Origin: CAYURP01 sp964447175
Lineage (GTDB): Bacteria; Zixibacteria; MSB-5A5; SM23-73-2
Length of the DNA stretch: 64,000 nt
Direction: 5' to 3'
Assembly (NCBI GenBank): GCA_964447175.1
Contig: CAYURP010000007.1
Coordinates: 1 to 64,000 of the forward strand
This document shows, one piece after another, positions 31,762-41,381 of the stretch. How positions within the stretch are numbered: position 1 is the stretch's first letter; the number at the start of each line of letters is the position of its first letter. The position numbers and the translations under genes are program-made. The notes under the pieces were generated by a model. The model was not told the origin of the DNA. It did no database searches and saw only the letters and a list, made by a program, of their open reading frames with translations.

Positions 31762-33105
31762 ATGAGAAAAGGCATCATTTTTTTTGTTTTTATTTTTCTG
31801 GTTTTGTTACAAATGAGTTTACTTCAAGCCCGGGAAAAAGAGGAGGTTTTAACCCTTTTCAACCAGCTGGAGCAGGTGATAATATCGGTATCCAATGCCA
31901 TAAAGCCTGCAGTGGTCCATATTGAGGTGGTGAAGAAGGTCGGAGACATTAAATATCAGTCTATGGCCTCTGGTTTGATAATAGACAAAAAGGGATATAT
32001 ACTAACCAACGATCATGTGGTGGATAAGGCCCAGTCGGTTACGGTTACCCTTCCCAGCAAGCTGGAATATCCAGCTGAAATAATCGGAACAGATAAATTG
32101 ACCGATCTGGCGTTGATAAAAATCCAGACTCCGGAAGAGCTGGTTGTAGCAAAATTGGGGAACTCGGACAGCGTTCAGGTGGGAGAGTGGGTGATCGCTG
32201 TGGGTAATCCCTACGGCTTTGATAGGACGGTTTCATTCGGAATAATAAGCGGGAAGGGAAGGGTTTTGCCCAATCTTCCGGTGGAAATTCAGTTAATAAA
32301 TGATTTCATTCAAACAGATGCAGCCATAGACCCGGGATCCTCCGGGGGTCCTCTGGTTAATCTGGATGGAGAGGTAATTGGAATAAACTCCATCTGGGTA
32401 GGACGAGGCCAGGGATTTACCATACCTATAAATACTGCCATTGAGGTGAAGAATAAGCTTTTGGAATCAGGAGATATCAAAAGAGGATGGATAGGAATAG
32501 CTGTCCAGCCCTTAAGCCGGGATTATGCTCGATACTTCAGCGATCCTGAACTGGAGGGAGTAATTGTCTCTGATGTGGAACCTGGCTCGCCGGCTCAAAA
32601 GGCAGGTCTTCTGCCCGGAGACATAATCGTAGAATTTCAAGGGGAGAAAATACAAGCGGAAAAAGAGGATGATTTAAACAAATTCACCACCTCCGTGTCG
32701 CAAGCCCAGCCTGACCAACAAGCAAAACTGAAGATAAAAAGAGAAGGGAAACCCCGGGATATGGTTATTGAGGTGGGCACTAAACCCAAGGTGAGAGGGG
32801 ATGAATATGAGACGGATTTGGGATTCACCGTGGAGGAGATTACGGATGCACTCTACCGGAGCAGAAGATTGGAGGATAAGGAGGGAGTCATAGTATCTTT
32901 TGTAGAAGTAGGCGGACCAGCGGGTGAAGCTGAGCTTTATGAAGGAGACATAATCAAAAAGGTGGAAGAGTTGTCAATAAAGGATATCCAGGATCTAAAA
33001 GATGCTCTCGAAAAACTAAAGGATGAAAAATACCTGATGTTTACTGTTGTCCGGGGTAAAGACAAAAGGTTTGTTTTGCTGATAAAGGAGGGGAAGAAAA
33101 TGTAG
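31762..33105 (+). CDS. HtrA/DegP-type exported serine protease
   Basis: A 447-residue protein with a cleavable signal peptide (residues 1-23), His85 (LTNDHVV), Asp115 (LTDLALI), Ser194 (GSSGGPL) and two PDZ domains. It is shorter and more divergent than the two other active paralogues. Shine-Dalgarno AGGAGG precedes the ATG. Its final Met codon and TAG stop are formed by the TGTAG end of a REP element, so the C-terminus was set by repeat insertion. Confidence 0.9.
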   Translation: MRKGIIFFVFIFLVLLQMSLLQAREKEEVLTLFNQLEQVIISVSNAIKPAVVHIEVVKKVGDIKYQSMASGLIIDKKGYILTNDHVVDKAQSVTVTLPSKLEYPAEIIGTDKLTDLALIKIQTPEELVVAKLGNSDSVQVGEWVIAVGNPYGFDRTVSFGIISGKGRVLPNLPVEIQLINDFIQTDAAIDPGSSGGPLVNLDGEVIGINSIWVGRGQGFTIPINTAIEVKNKLLESGDIKRGWIGIAVQPLSRDYARYFSDPELEGVIVSDVEPGSPAQKAGLLPGDIIVEFQGEKIQAEKEDDLNKFTTSVSQAQPDQQAKLKIKREGKPRDMVIEVGTKPKVRGDEYETDLGFTVEEITDALYRSRRLEDKEGVIVSFVEVGGPAGEAELYEGDIIKKVEELSIKDIQDLKDALEKLKDEKYLMFTVVRGKDKRFVLLIKEGKKM

Positions 33106-33153
33106 GCACAGATTCTATCTGTGTTTTAGATGGCACGAATAGAATTCGTGCCA
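33101..33153. repeat. REP pair, type D, overlapping a gene end
   Basis: TGTAGGCACAGA begins a hairpin with TCTGTG, followed by GGCACGAAT/ATTCGTGCC. The first five bases supply the stop codon of the htrA gene. Confidence 0.8.
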
Positions 33154-33321
33154 ATATTATTATAATCTTCCAATTAGATACAAAATCATTACAGTTATCC
33201 AGCGCTTTACTTTATAAAGGGGTCTTCTTTGTTTTAATCCAGAAGCTACCACTTCTTGTTAGGTAGGTTATCCAGGAGGGAAACTCTTGGTTAGTTGTTT
33301 TTATGTTAAAAGGTGTAAGGA

Positions 33322-35508
33322 TTAGGTTTTTCGCCCCTCGATAAGATATATTTTGCTGTCAGGATCTTCCATGGAAATCATAATCCCGTTTTTAAGCTCC
33401 GAGACACTAGTCTTAATTATTTCCCGGCTTAATAGATCCAGGATACGAATCCTTTTGCCTTTTATTCCAGCTTTACGGCAATCTAACTTAAGAATAAATG
33501 AGGTCTTGGGGGGATTCTCTTTGATGTAGAAATCGCCTTTGGGATTTATCAAATAAAGCACTGCCATTTTTTCATTTCTATGCACCACTGCATCTATCTC
33601 CGGATCGGAAGTTTGAACCACAGATGTGGCATTGGTTGAGGATAAAACCTCCTCTAAAAATAGCAATTTCTGAGGAGCAAGCTGAGAGGAGATGTCGAAG
33701 GTGAAAAGGAATATCTCTCCCTTTCCTATTTTGAATTGACCCCCTACAACTTTGTTCTTAGTTTTAGCTTTGACGAAGTATTTTTTGGAAGAGTGGATAG
33801 AACCGAAAATTTGAGAAGTGAACTCATGATTATGAGCCATTATGCCCTCGATGCCGGATGCTGATTTGGTTCTGGCTTTAAGAGCCCGGGATAAAATCTC
33901 GCACTTCTTCATCCTTAGATCGAATTTGGGTAAAAGGCCAAACAAAATCAATGTTTTTCCTTTTTTAGCCAGTTCAACCAAAAAAGACTGAGATTCTGGA
34001 TCCATAAATTCAGCACAGGGTATTAACAGGACTTTAAATTCGTTTAGATCGTTGCTTTTTCCCAGTTCAGGTATAAAATGGTTGTATTTCAAACTAACAA
34101 GGTCTCTGCTCAAACCCCAATGGGTTTGGTTTGTTAGGGTATTGACATAATCGAAAGGTTTTTCAGATTTAAGGTGGGAGTACCAAATATAGGGGCGATA
34201 GTTCACTAAGGCTACGTCTGCGATAGGCTTCAGGTTTTCCAGTCCGATTTCCTGAGCAACGAAGTTGATCTTTTTTATATCCTCATAACTTGATTGGATG
34301 GCTCCGTCATTAGCCAGAGATGAGCCATACCAGTGGTCTCTTTCTACAAACATATACTGGCTGAATCCTTTAATTCCTGCTGAAAGTGCACTGCACAGGG
34401 TGAATTTGGTTAGTTTGGAATCTGATGGGAAATATTTTTTCTCCTCCTTAGGATTATCGGACCAATGACCATTATGCAGTAAAGAGGCCCAGGGTAAACG
34501 GGAGCCAGCAACGAAATGCCGAAGGTGGCGATGGACTTCCAGATAGCTTTTGGAGATACCTTGACCTCCTCGTATCCCCACATCTATTCCGGTAAAGATC
34601 TCTTCACTGTTCAGAAGATGCCAGTTTAAAGGGAGTGAAAATTCTTTATTGAAGAAAACATTGGTGTAAAAATTAGCTGTGACCTCAAATGAAACATATA
34701 GTTCCCTCAGGTTCTTAAGGAAATCAACCAGATATTCTTCTTTGAACTGAATCCAATCGAAATACTTAATCAGATGATGAGGAGACTTTATCTTCAGGGA
34801 TTTGGGAGCCTTAACATCCTCAAAACCCTTGTGTTTTTCTCTCCATTCCTTGTTCAGATTCTGGATCTGCCCGTATTTTTTACTTAAAAACTCGGGGTAT
34901 TTTGTATTCAAGTTATACTCTGAATAATCAGCCTGGAAAAGGTCGTAGTTGTGACCAAAAGAGAGTTGATGATCCAGCTGAATCAGAATCACTGGTCCTT
35001 TGGGATATATATAGTTTTTTATCACCTGGGTCAGGGCATAGATATACCTTTTCACGTGACGTTGAAATACGGGATGGTTGTAAGAGGGGACATATCCAGA
35101 TTTGACATTAACATGATTTGATATCTCTATTAATTTGTTCTGGGAGTCTCTGGCTAAAATATCGTGATTTTCAAAGATAAATTGAGGATAACCTCCGTTT
35201 TCCCATTCTGCGCCAATATAAGGTCCGGGCCTCAATATGGCTTTAAATCCAAACTCCCGTGCCAGCTCCAGAAAAACCACTAGATCCCTTCTGGGATCGG
35301 TCTCCCCCAAAAAATCAAAGCTTCCTAGCGAGTACTCGTGCAAATTCCAGGGAATGCAGGTGGAAATTATCCTGAATCCAGCCTTCCTGATACGTTCGAA
35401 GCATATGGACCAAAACCTCTTATCTACCCGAAAGTAGTGCATTTCTGCTGCAAAAGGGTAATAGTCCTCTTTACCAACTATAAACTTATTGCCCTCGATT
35501 CTGATCAT
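33322..35508 (-). CDS. GH35-like (beta-galactosidase family) protein with altered acid/base motif
   Basis: A 728-residue protein. The N-terminal TIM barrel has the GH35 sequence signatures AAEMHYFRVD, FRIISTCIPWNLHE and ILRPGPYIGAEWENGGYPQF. The motif that normally reads Q-I/L-E-N-E-Y, holding the acid/base Glu, is here QLDHQLS (residues 177-183), so the acid/base Glu is Gln181. A Glu pair in NSEEIFTG could include the nucleophile. The C-terminal part has beta-galactosidase-like trimerisation and beta domains. No signal peptide. It may be a modified hydrolase, transglycosidase or binding protein. No sugar-uptake genes are adjacent. Confidence 0.75.
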   Translation of the reverse strand: MIRIEGNKFIVGKEDYYPFAAEMHYFRVDKRFWSICFERIRKAGFRIISTCIPWNLHEYSLGSFDFLGETDPRRDLVVFLELAREFGFKAILRPGPYIGAEWENGGYPQFIFENHDILARDSQNKLIEISNHVNVKSGYVPSYNHPVFQRHVKRYIYALTQVIKNYIYPKGPVILIQLDHQLSFGHNYDLFQADYSEYNLNTKYPEFLSKKYGQIQNLNKEWREKHKGFEDVKAPKSLKIKSPHHLIKYFDWIQFKEEYLVDFLKNLRELYVSFEVTANFYTNVFFNKEFSLPLNWHLLNSEEIFTGIDVGIRGGQGISKSYLEVHRHLRHFVAGSRLPWASLLHNGHWSDNPKEEKKYFPSDSKLTKFTLCSALSAGIKGFSQYMFVERDHWYGSSLANDGAIQSSYEDIKKINFVAQEIGLENLKPIADVALVNYRPYIWYSHLKSEKPFDYVNTLTNQTHWGLSRDLVSLKYNHFIPELGKSNDLNEFKVLLIPCAEFMDPESQSFLVELAKKGKTLILFGLLPKFDLRMKKCEILSRALKARTKSASGIEGIMAHNHEFTSQIFGSIHSSKKYFVKAKTKNKVVGGQFKIGKGEIFLFTFDISSQLAPQKLLFLEEVLSSTNATSVVQTSDPEIDAVVHRNEKMAVLYLINPKGDFYIKENPPKTSFILKLDCRKAGIKGKRIRILDLLSREIIKTSVSELKNGIMISMEDPDSKIYLIEGRKT

Positions 35509-35586
35509 CTAATTAATATACTAATATCCCTTTACTAAAGTTAAACTTACAGAAGTCATATGAAGCAAATCTTTCAATATCACCAT

Positions 35587-35615
35587 ATAATTAAATAAAA
35601 TATAGGTTTTGTCAA
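35587..35615 (-). promoter_or_regulatory. Promoter of GH35-like gene
   Basis: Minus strand TTGACA (35615-35610), 17-base spacer, AATTAT (35592-35587). Confidence 0.45.
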
Positions 35616-35873
35616 CAAAAATCAATCAGAAAATGAAAATTTTATTTTAAAGGGATCAGCATGAAAAGAGAACGTAATCTCAACTTATTGTAGATAAAAG
35701 AGTTATGAGTAAATATAAAACAGGATTGTGGTTTATCTATTGGGAGATTTTACTAGGAATCATAAATCGGACAAGTTTTGTACCTAGACTACAAGTAACT
35801 TATTTTTAAACAAGGATTTACAATCATAAAAAGTTATATACGTGATTGTCGGTTAATTACTACATTTAATTTA

Positions 35874-35902
35874 TTGACTTCAAGAGTTAGTGATAATATA
35901 TT
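35874..35902 (+). promoter_or_regulatory. purL promoter, possibly leaderless
   Basis: TTGACT at 35874-35879, 17-base spacer, TATATT at 35897-35902. The ATG at 35912 would be within a few bases of the transcription start, and no Shine-Dalgarno site is seen. Confidence 0.5.
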
Positions 35903-35911
35903 AAGAACCTT

Positions 35912-38134
35912 ATGAAAGAACCAAAAGTCGATTTGAAGCTGGCTAAGGATCATGGCCTTATGGGGGAGGAATACAAAAGGATCAAAAAGATCCTGGGAAG
36001 AACTCCTACCTATACTGAGCTGGGTATTTTCTCGGTGATGTGGTCGGAACACTGCAGCTATAAAAACTCAGTTGCTGTTTTGAAAACTTTGCCCCGGGAA
36101 GGTAAAAGCCTTCTGACTAAAGCCGGGGAGGAGAATGCCGGCGCAGTGGATATTGGGGATGGTCTGGCTATTGTTTTCAAAATGGAGAGCCATAACCACC
36201 CCTGCGCGGTGGAGCCCTATCAGGGTGCTGCTACGGGCGTGGGCGGGATTATGAGGGACATCTTTACCATGGGCGCAAGACCCATTGCCTGCTTGGATCC
36301 CCTTCATTTCGGAGAGCTGTCTAACCCCAGGGTGAGATATCTTTTCGATGGAGTAGTCCGAGGTATTGGAGACTATGGCAACTGCTTCGGGGTGCCGACT
36401 GTTGCTGGTGAAGCCTATTTTGAAGATTGTTATACGGGTAACCCTATTGTTAACGTTATGTCAGTAGGGGTGGTTAAATCTGACAGGATTGCCTGGGCTA
36501 TTGCTAAGGGTAAGGGTAATCCTGTCCTTATTGTGGGCTCGTCTACTGGCAGGGACGGTATTCACGGTGCCACGTTTGCCTCTGAGGAGATCTCTGAGAA
36601 ATCTGAGGAGAGAAGGCCATCTGTTCAAATAGGTGACCCATTTATGGAAAAGCTACTTTTGGAGGCATCACTAGAAGCAATAAGCAAGGATCTGCTCGTT
36701 GGGATTCAGGATATGGGCGCAGCGGGTATAACCTGCTCCACCTCGGAGATGGCTGCCCGTGGCAAATCGGGTATGGAGATCGAGCTATCTTTGGTCCCGG
36801 TGCGGGAGGAGAAGATGATTCCCTATGAGATAATGCTCTCAGAATCCCAGGAGAGAATGCTGGTGGTGGCGAAAAAGGACAAGGTGAAAGAGCTTTTGAA
36901 TATTTTCAAAAAATGGGGATTGAATTCAGTTATTGTGGGTAAGGTAACAGACGATGGAATGCTCAGAGTGAAAAATCATGGTAAGGTTGTAGCTGAGATT
37001 CCGGCAGATTGCTTAGTTCTGGGTGGTGGGGCTCCGGTTTATACCCGGGAGAGAAAAAAACCTCAATATCTTAAGAAAACTTCGCAGCTAAACTTAGCTA
37101 AAATTAAAATGCCCGAGAATTTCAATCAGGTATTAATTGAACTTTTAAGTTCCCCTAATATAGCCAGCAAGAAATGGGTCTTTGAGCAGTATGATACTAT
37201 GGTCAGAACCAACACTACAGTAGGACCCGGTTCGGATGCAGCTGTACTGAGATTGAGAAAAACCAAAAAAGCCATAGCTTTAACATCAGATTGTAATCCC
37301 CGTTTCTGCTATCTGAATCCTCGAATGGGAGGAAGGATCGCAGTGGCAGAAGCAGCCCGGAATCTGGTCTGCTCAGGAGCTCAGCCCGTGGCTATTACCA
37401 ATTGTCTTAATTTTGGTAATCCCTACAAGCCTGAAGTATACTGGACCTTCTACGAGTGTGTGATGGGGATGGGTGAAGCCTGCAGGAAATTCGAGACTCC
37501 GGTTACTGGGGGTAATGTCAGCTTTTACAATGAGGATCCGGAAAGAAAGGTCTTTCCCACGCCTGTGATCGGGATGCTGGGAGTAATTGATGATTTGAAA
37601 CACATCACCACTCAGTGGTTCAAAGATCAGGGGGATCTGATTTTGCTTCTGGGCGAAAACAAGGAGGATCTGGATGGATCTGAGTATCTGAAGGTAATTC
37701 ATAAAAAGATTTCAGGCAGTCCAAAGATCAATCTGGATGTTGAGAAAAAAGTTCAGGAGGTTGGTCTGGAGGGGATCAGAAAGGGGTTAGTCAAATCAGC
37801 TCACGACTGCTCAGAGGGAGGACTTGCTATTGCCCTGGCAGAGTGCTGTATAACTGCACCAGAACCAATCGGCGCGCAGGTGAACCTAAAGGATGAAATC
37901 AGACCGGATTGTCTACTTTTCGGTGAGTCTCAATCCAGAATTATAGTGACTGTTCACGAAAAGGATTTGTACCAATTGGAAAAAATAGCTGATGAAAAAT
38001 CTGTGCCCTTAACCCTATTAGGAGAGGTTGGTGGAAAAAGACTTAAGATAGGTAACTGGATCGATCTATCGATAGATGAGCTCAAGAATATATATTTTAG
38101 TTCATTGGGAAAAATAATGGAGGAAGCTGTTTAG
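35912..38134 (+). CDS. purL: Phosphoribosylformylglycinamidine synthase subunit PurL
   Basis: A 740-residue small-type PurL with the catalytic His motif (WSEHCSYKNS), nucleotide-binding ESHNHPCAVEPYQGAATGVG, and the repeated AIR-synthase-like half (TSDCNPRFCYLNPRMGGRIA). It converts FGAR to FGAM with ATP and glutamine-derived ammonia in purine synthesis and needs PurQ and PurS, which are not in the window. It stands alone between divergent GH35-like and cytochrome genes. Confidence 0.95.
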   Translation: MKEPKVDLKLAKDHGLMGEEYKRIKKILGRTPTYTELGIFSVMWSEHCSYKNSVAVLKTLPREGKSLLTKAGEENAGAVDIGDGLAIVFKMESHNHPCAVEPYQGAATGVGGIMRDIFTMGARPIACLDPLHFGELSNPRVRYLFDGVVRGIGDYGNCFGVPTVAGEAYFEDCYTGNPIVNVMSVGVVKSDRIAWAIAKGKGNPVLIVGSSTGRDGIHGATFASEEISEKSEERRPSVQIGDPFMEKLLLEASLEAISKDLLVGIQDMGAAGITCSTSEMAARGKSGMEIELSLVPVREEKMIPYEIMLSESQERMLVVAKKDKVKELLNIFKKWGLNSVIVGKVTDDGMLRVKNHGKVVAEIPADCLVLGGGAPVYTRERKKPQYLKKTSQLNLAKIKMPENFNQVLIELLSSPNIASKKWVFEQYDTMVRTNTTVGPGSDAAVLRLRKTKKAIALTSDCNPRFCYLNPRMGGRIAVAEAARNLVCSGAQPVAITNCLNFGNPYKPEVYWTFYECVMGMGEACRKFETPVTGGNVSFYNEDPERKVFPTPVIGMLGVIDDLKHITTQWFKDQGDLILLLGENKEDLDGSEYLKVIHKKISGSPKINLDVEKKVQEVGLEGIRKGLVKSAHDCSEGGLAIALAECCITAPEPIGAQVNLKDEIRPDCLLFGESQSRIIVTVHEKDLYQLEKIADEKSVPLTLLGEVGGKRLKIGNWIDLSIDELKNIYFSSLGKIMEEAV

Positions 38135-38150
38135 CTGTTTTTTATCTTGG

Positions 38151-38168
38151 GTGAAGCTAAAGCTTCAC
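38151..38168. repeat. Hairpin GTGAAGCT/AGCTTCAC
   Basis: 18-base hairpin followed by ACTCC, the right half of the type E pair. It lies 17 bases after purL and has no T tract of its own on the plus strand. Confidence 0.6.
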
Positions 38169-38290
38169 ACTCCACACAGTTAGAAGATTTATAAAGTTCT
38201 TGACAGAAACTTTAATATCTATTAAATTTATATAGTGATGAAAAGAATAACTTTCTATGTGTTGAGGTAATCATTAAAATCCGATTTTGA

Positions 38291-38320
38291 TTGTGATTAT
38301 TTTCACAAATTACGTATAAT
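38291..38320 (+). promoter_or_regulatory. Promoter of cytochrome gene
   Basis: TTGTGA at 38291-38296, 18-base spacer, perfect TATAAT at 38315-38320, followed by Shine-Dalgarno GAGGAGGTGAG at 38327-38337. Confidence 0.5.
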
Positions 38321-38345
38321 ATACAGAGGAGGTGAGAAAGCTTAA

Positions 38346-38951
38346 ATGAGAAAATCATTTCTGGTTTTAGCGCTTCTTTTGGGCGTTATTGTTGTTTTTT
38401 CAGGCTTAAGCTGGACTGCTCAGAAGGAAGCCAAAGAAGAGGCTAAAAAAGATACCGTCAAGGCTGCCCCGGAAGCTGTGTACAAATATATGGGAGCTAC
38501 ATCCTGCAAGGGATGTCATAATGTCACTATGAGAGGGAAGCAGTTTGACGTGTGGAGCTCCAAAAAGCACGCTCAGGCTTACAAGACCTTAGCTAACGAG
38601 CAGTCAGGTAAAATAGCCAAAGAGATGAAGATCAAGGACGCTCAGAAAAGCGAGAAGTGTCTGAAGTGCCATGTGACCGGTTATGGAGTTGCGGATTCCC
38701 TTTTGGGGGAAAAATACTCCGTGGAGGAGGGAGTGACCTGCGAAGCCTGCCATGGGCCGGGCGAAAAATACAAGTCGATGAAGATGATGAAGGACAAGGA
38801 GCTGGCTTTGAAGAATGGTTTGATCGAGCCTACAGAGGAGGTCTGTGTCACCTGCCACAACAAAGAGAGCCCGACCTACAAGCCTTTCAAGTACGCAGAG
38901 GCAGTTAAAGCTATCGCTCACCCCTATCCCGAAGTAGAGGAGAAAAAATAA
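38346..38951 (+). CDS. Tetrahaem cytochrome c (c-554 family)
   Basis: A 201-residue exported protein: signal peptide (about residues 1-25), a Lys/Glu/Ala-rich linker, then four CXXCH haem-binding motifs at residues 54-58 (CKGCH), 105-109 (CLKCH), 132-136 (CEACH) and 167-171 (CVTCH). His75 (KKHAQAY) is a likely axial ligand. Order and spacing fit the cytochrome c-554 family, periplasmic electron carriers. The redox partner is not nearby. A very strong ribosome-binding site and a terminator suggest a well expressed single-gene unit. Confidence 0.9.
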   Translation: MRKSFLVLALLLGVIVVFSGLSWTAQKEAKEEAKKDTVKAAPEAVYKYMGATSCKGCHNVTMRGKQFDVWSSKKHAQAYKTLANEQSGKIAKEMKIKDAQKSEKCLKCHVTGYGVADSLLGEKYSVEEGVTCEACHGPGEKYKSMKMMKDKELALKNGLIEPTEEVCVTCHNKESPTYKPFKYAEAVKAIAHPYPEVEEKK

Positions 38952-38979
38952 CTGAGGAAAGATAGAAAATGGTTTTTTG

Positions 38980-39008
38980 GACCGACAGATTTCTGTCGGT
39001 CTTTTTTT
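38980..39008 (+). terminator. Rho-independent terminator of cytochrome gene
   Basis: GACCGACAG/CTGTCGGTC stem followed by seven T. Confidence 0.92.
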
Positions 39009-39071
39009 GTTTCAAATCAGGCTATTTTCTCGTATTATACAGATTGCTAACTTAATTAACTTGCGTTTGAT

Positions 39072-41141
39072 ATGAGAGTTTTTTCAGCAAAATTTATTTT
39101 TAAACTTAAATTATTGGTATTTCCCCTTTTACTTTTATTTATTTTTATCTCTAATCCCCTGGCACAGGAAAAGGTTACTCTGAAATATCCAGTAAATATT
39201 CCCAAAATAGATGAGAAGACCGCAAATTTCTTAGATACGCTTTCACCTGATTCTACATCAACTTTCTGGATTTACTTCACTGATAAGGAAATTGACACAC
39301 AATCTAATTACAAAAAAGCCATTGACAAATTACCCCAGCGATTGACATCCAGATCCCTGGAAAGAAGGAGACTCAGAGGGAAAGAGGAGCTTTTCGATTT
39401 CACCGACCTTCCGGTTTCGGCTAAGTATGTAAATGAGGTGGAATCCAGATGCAAAAAAATAAGGATCGTTTCCCGATGGTTGAATGCTGCGAGCGTGGAG
39501 GCGACCAGAACCGAAATAGAAAGGATATCGGAGCTTCCTTTTGTCAGGTCTATTGGAAAAGTTGTGACTTACTATAGAAAAAAACCATCTGATGAAAATA
39601 CCAAAACTCTTTATCGCCCTCCTGAGAGTTTGAGAAAGCCGGGATTGTTGGATTATGGTCCATCTTATTCCCAGCTTTCTCAGATTCACGTGCCTTCACT
39701 TCACCAACTGGGATATCATGGTGAAGGAGTGCTGGTTTGTATGCTGGATACCGGATACAAAAAGGACCATCCGGTTTTTCAAAAGGCTTTTGAGGAGGGT
39801 CGGGTTTTAGCAGAATATGATTTCATCAACCAGGATTTAGATACCCAGAATGATTCGCTTGATACATACGATCAACACAATCACGGAACCTCTACCTGGT
39901 CAGCTCTGGGCGGGGAATATGATGGTTCTCTTTATGGTCCGGCTTATAAAGCTTCCTTCATTTTAGCTAAAACCGAGATGGTGTGGCAGGAAATACAGGC
40001 AGAGGAAGACTTATGGGTGGCAGGAATAGAGTGGGCGGATAGTCTGGGTGCGGATATTGTCTCCAGCTCTCTGGGATACAACGCTTGGTATAGCTATGAG
40101 AATATGGATGGTAACACAGCGGTTACCACAATTGCAGCTGACTTGGCTGTATCCAAGGGAATTGTGGTGGTTAACTCTGCTGGAAATGAGAGACAAAAAT
40201 TTTGGCATTATATTATTGCACCTGCTGATGGGGATTCAGTTATTGCAGCAGGCGCAGTGGATGAGATGGGTGAAATAGCCTCTTTCAGTTCAGCGGGTCC
40301 CACTTATGATGGCAGGATTAAGCCGGACGTTTGTGCCAGAGGAGTTGATACCTATTGTGCCGTACCTGATGAGAATTTCTGGTACATAGATGGTACCTCC
40401 CTCTCTGCACCTTTGGTAGCAGGAGTATGTGCCCTGCTTCTGCAGATCCACCCAGATTGGAATCCAGTAACTATACGAGACTCCTTGTGGCATACTGCCT
40501 CCCGAGCAGATAACCCGGATACTCTTTACGGGTACGGAATAGTAAACGCGCTTAAAGCCAGCAGATTACCCAATCCCCTTTTGTCCTCATATGATTTTGA
40601 TTTCTTTTCCTATCACCAGCAGGGAGATCCGGAGCCACAATTTCTGGAGATAGTCAGCACCGTAGAGGAAAATTTAAACTGGAAGGCAACTCCCGAGGCA
40701 AGCTGGCTGACCATTACCCCGGATTCCAGCAAAACTCCTTCAACCTGCACCCTATCAGTCAATACCTCTGGTTTAGAGGACGGAATTCATAATACATCTA
40801 TTGAAATCGTGGCTGAGAACGAGATTAAATCAACCCAGACTGTTGATGTGACTCTGGTCATCTCCGGTATGGGAAACGTCTTGATATATCCCAATCCATT
40901 TAAAGATAACCTGACCATTAGAGTCAAAAAAAGCAAAACGGAAAACAAAGTAAAACTCCATATATTTACTTTAACCGGCGAGCTGGTTCACGAATGTTTT
41001 GAGGAATATGAAGAACCAATTTTTTGTACCACCTGGGATGGCAGGAATCAAAAGGGAGAGGAAGTCGGCTCTGGCATTTATCTGATAAAAATATCCACAG
41101 GAGACAAAACGGAAATTCACAAGGTGGCCAAGATAAAGTAG
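39072..41141 (+). CDS. Secreted subtilisin-like (S8) protease with C-terminal sorting domain
   Basis: A 689-residue protein: signal peptide (residues 1-31), a propeptide-like region (about 60-160), then the S8 domain with Asp226 (LDTGY), His271 (NHGTS), oxyanion Asn (NSAGNE) and Ser443 (GTSLSAP). After it come an Ig-like beta domain and a C-terminal FlgD-like domain (YPNPFKDNLTIRV, FTLTGELV, TTWDGRNQKGEEVGSGIYLI) of the type that directs proteins to type IX secretion or surface attachment. No Shine-Dalgarno site is seen before ATG 39072. Confidence 0.9.
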   Translation: MRVFSAKFIFKLKLLVFPLLLLFIFISNPLAQEKVTLKYPVNIPKIDEKTANFLDTLSPDSTSTFWIYFTDKEIDTQSNYKKAIDKLPQRLTSRSLERRRLRGKEELFDFTDLPVSAKYVNEVESRCKKIRIVSRWLNAASVEATRTEIERISELPFVRSIGKVVTYYRKKPSDENTKTLYRPPESLRKPGLLDYGPSYSQLSQIHVPSLHQLGYHGEGVLVCMLDTGYKKDHPVFQKAFEEGRVLAEYDFINQDLDTQNDSLDTYDQHNHGTSTWSALGGEYDGSLYGPAYKASFILAKTEMVWQEIQAEEDLWVAGIEWADSLGADIVSSSLGYNAWYSYENMDGNTAVTTIAADLAVSKGIVVVNSAGNERQKFWHYIIAPADGDSVIAAGAVDEMGEIASFSSAGPTYDGRIKPDVCARGVDTYCAVPDENFWYIDGTSLSAPLVAGVCALLLQIHPDWNPVTIRDSLWHTASRADNPDTLYGYGIVNALKASRLPNPLLSSYDFDFFSYHQQGDPEPQFLEIVSTVEENLNWKATPEASWLTITPDSSKTPSTCTLSVNTSGLEDGIHNTSIEIVAENEIKSTQTVDVTLVISGMGNVLIYPNPFKDNLTIRVKKSKTENKVKLHIFTLTGELVHECFEEYEEPIFCTTWDGRNQKGEEVGSGIYLIKISTGDKTEIHKVAKIK

Positions 41142-41293
41142 TCTATCTATTCATATAAAGAAGTGCTCTTAAGGCCGTTGACTTTATAATTTTTTTTATT
41201 AGATTTAGTGAAAATTTTCTCAAAGTCGGTTGAAAGATGTATTTGAAATTGTTTGTTTTCCTGAGAAGACTGCTTTACAAGATGTATCTTAAA

Positions 41294-41315
41294 GGTCAAA
41301 CTTAGTTCTTTGACC
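41294..41315. promoter_or_regulatory. Inverted repeat overlapping a -35 box, possible operator
   Basis: GGTCAAA (41294-41300) and TTTGACC (41309-41315) are exact complements eight bases apart. TTGACC at 41310-41315 is also the likely -35 element of the aminotransferase operon. Confidence 0.4.
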
Positions 41316-41381
41316 ATACTTCCTATTTTACTCCCATTATGCTATTTCAAAAATTCATTTTATTATTAGAAAGGAATCGAA

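Larger units (their letters stand above)
35509..35911. other. Divergent promoter region
   Basis: A 403-base AT-rich region between GH35-like gene and purL with a promoter on each strand. The middle (about 35640-35860) shows nothing I can recognise. Confidence 0.6.
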
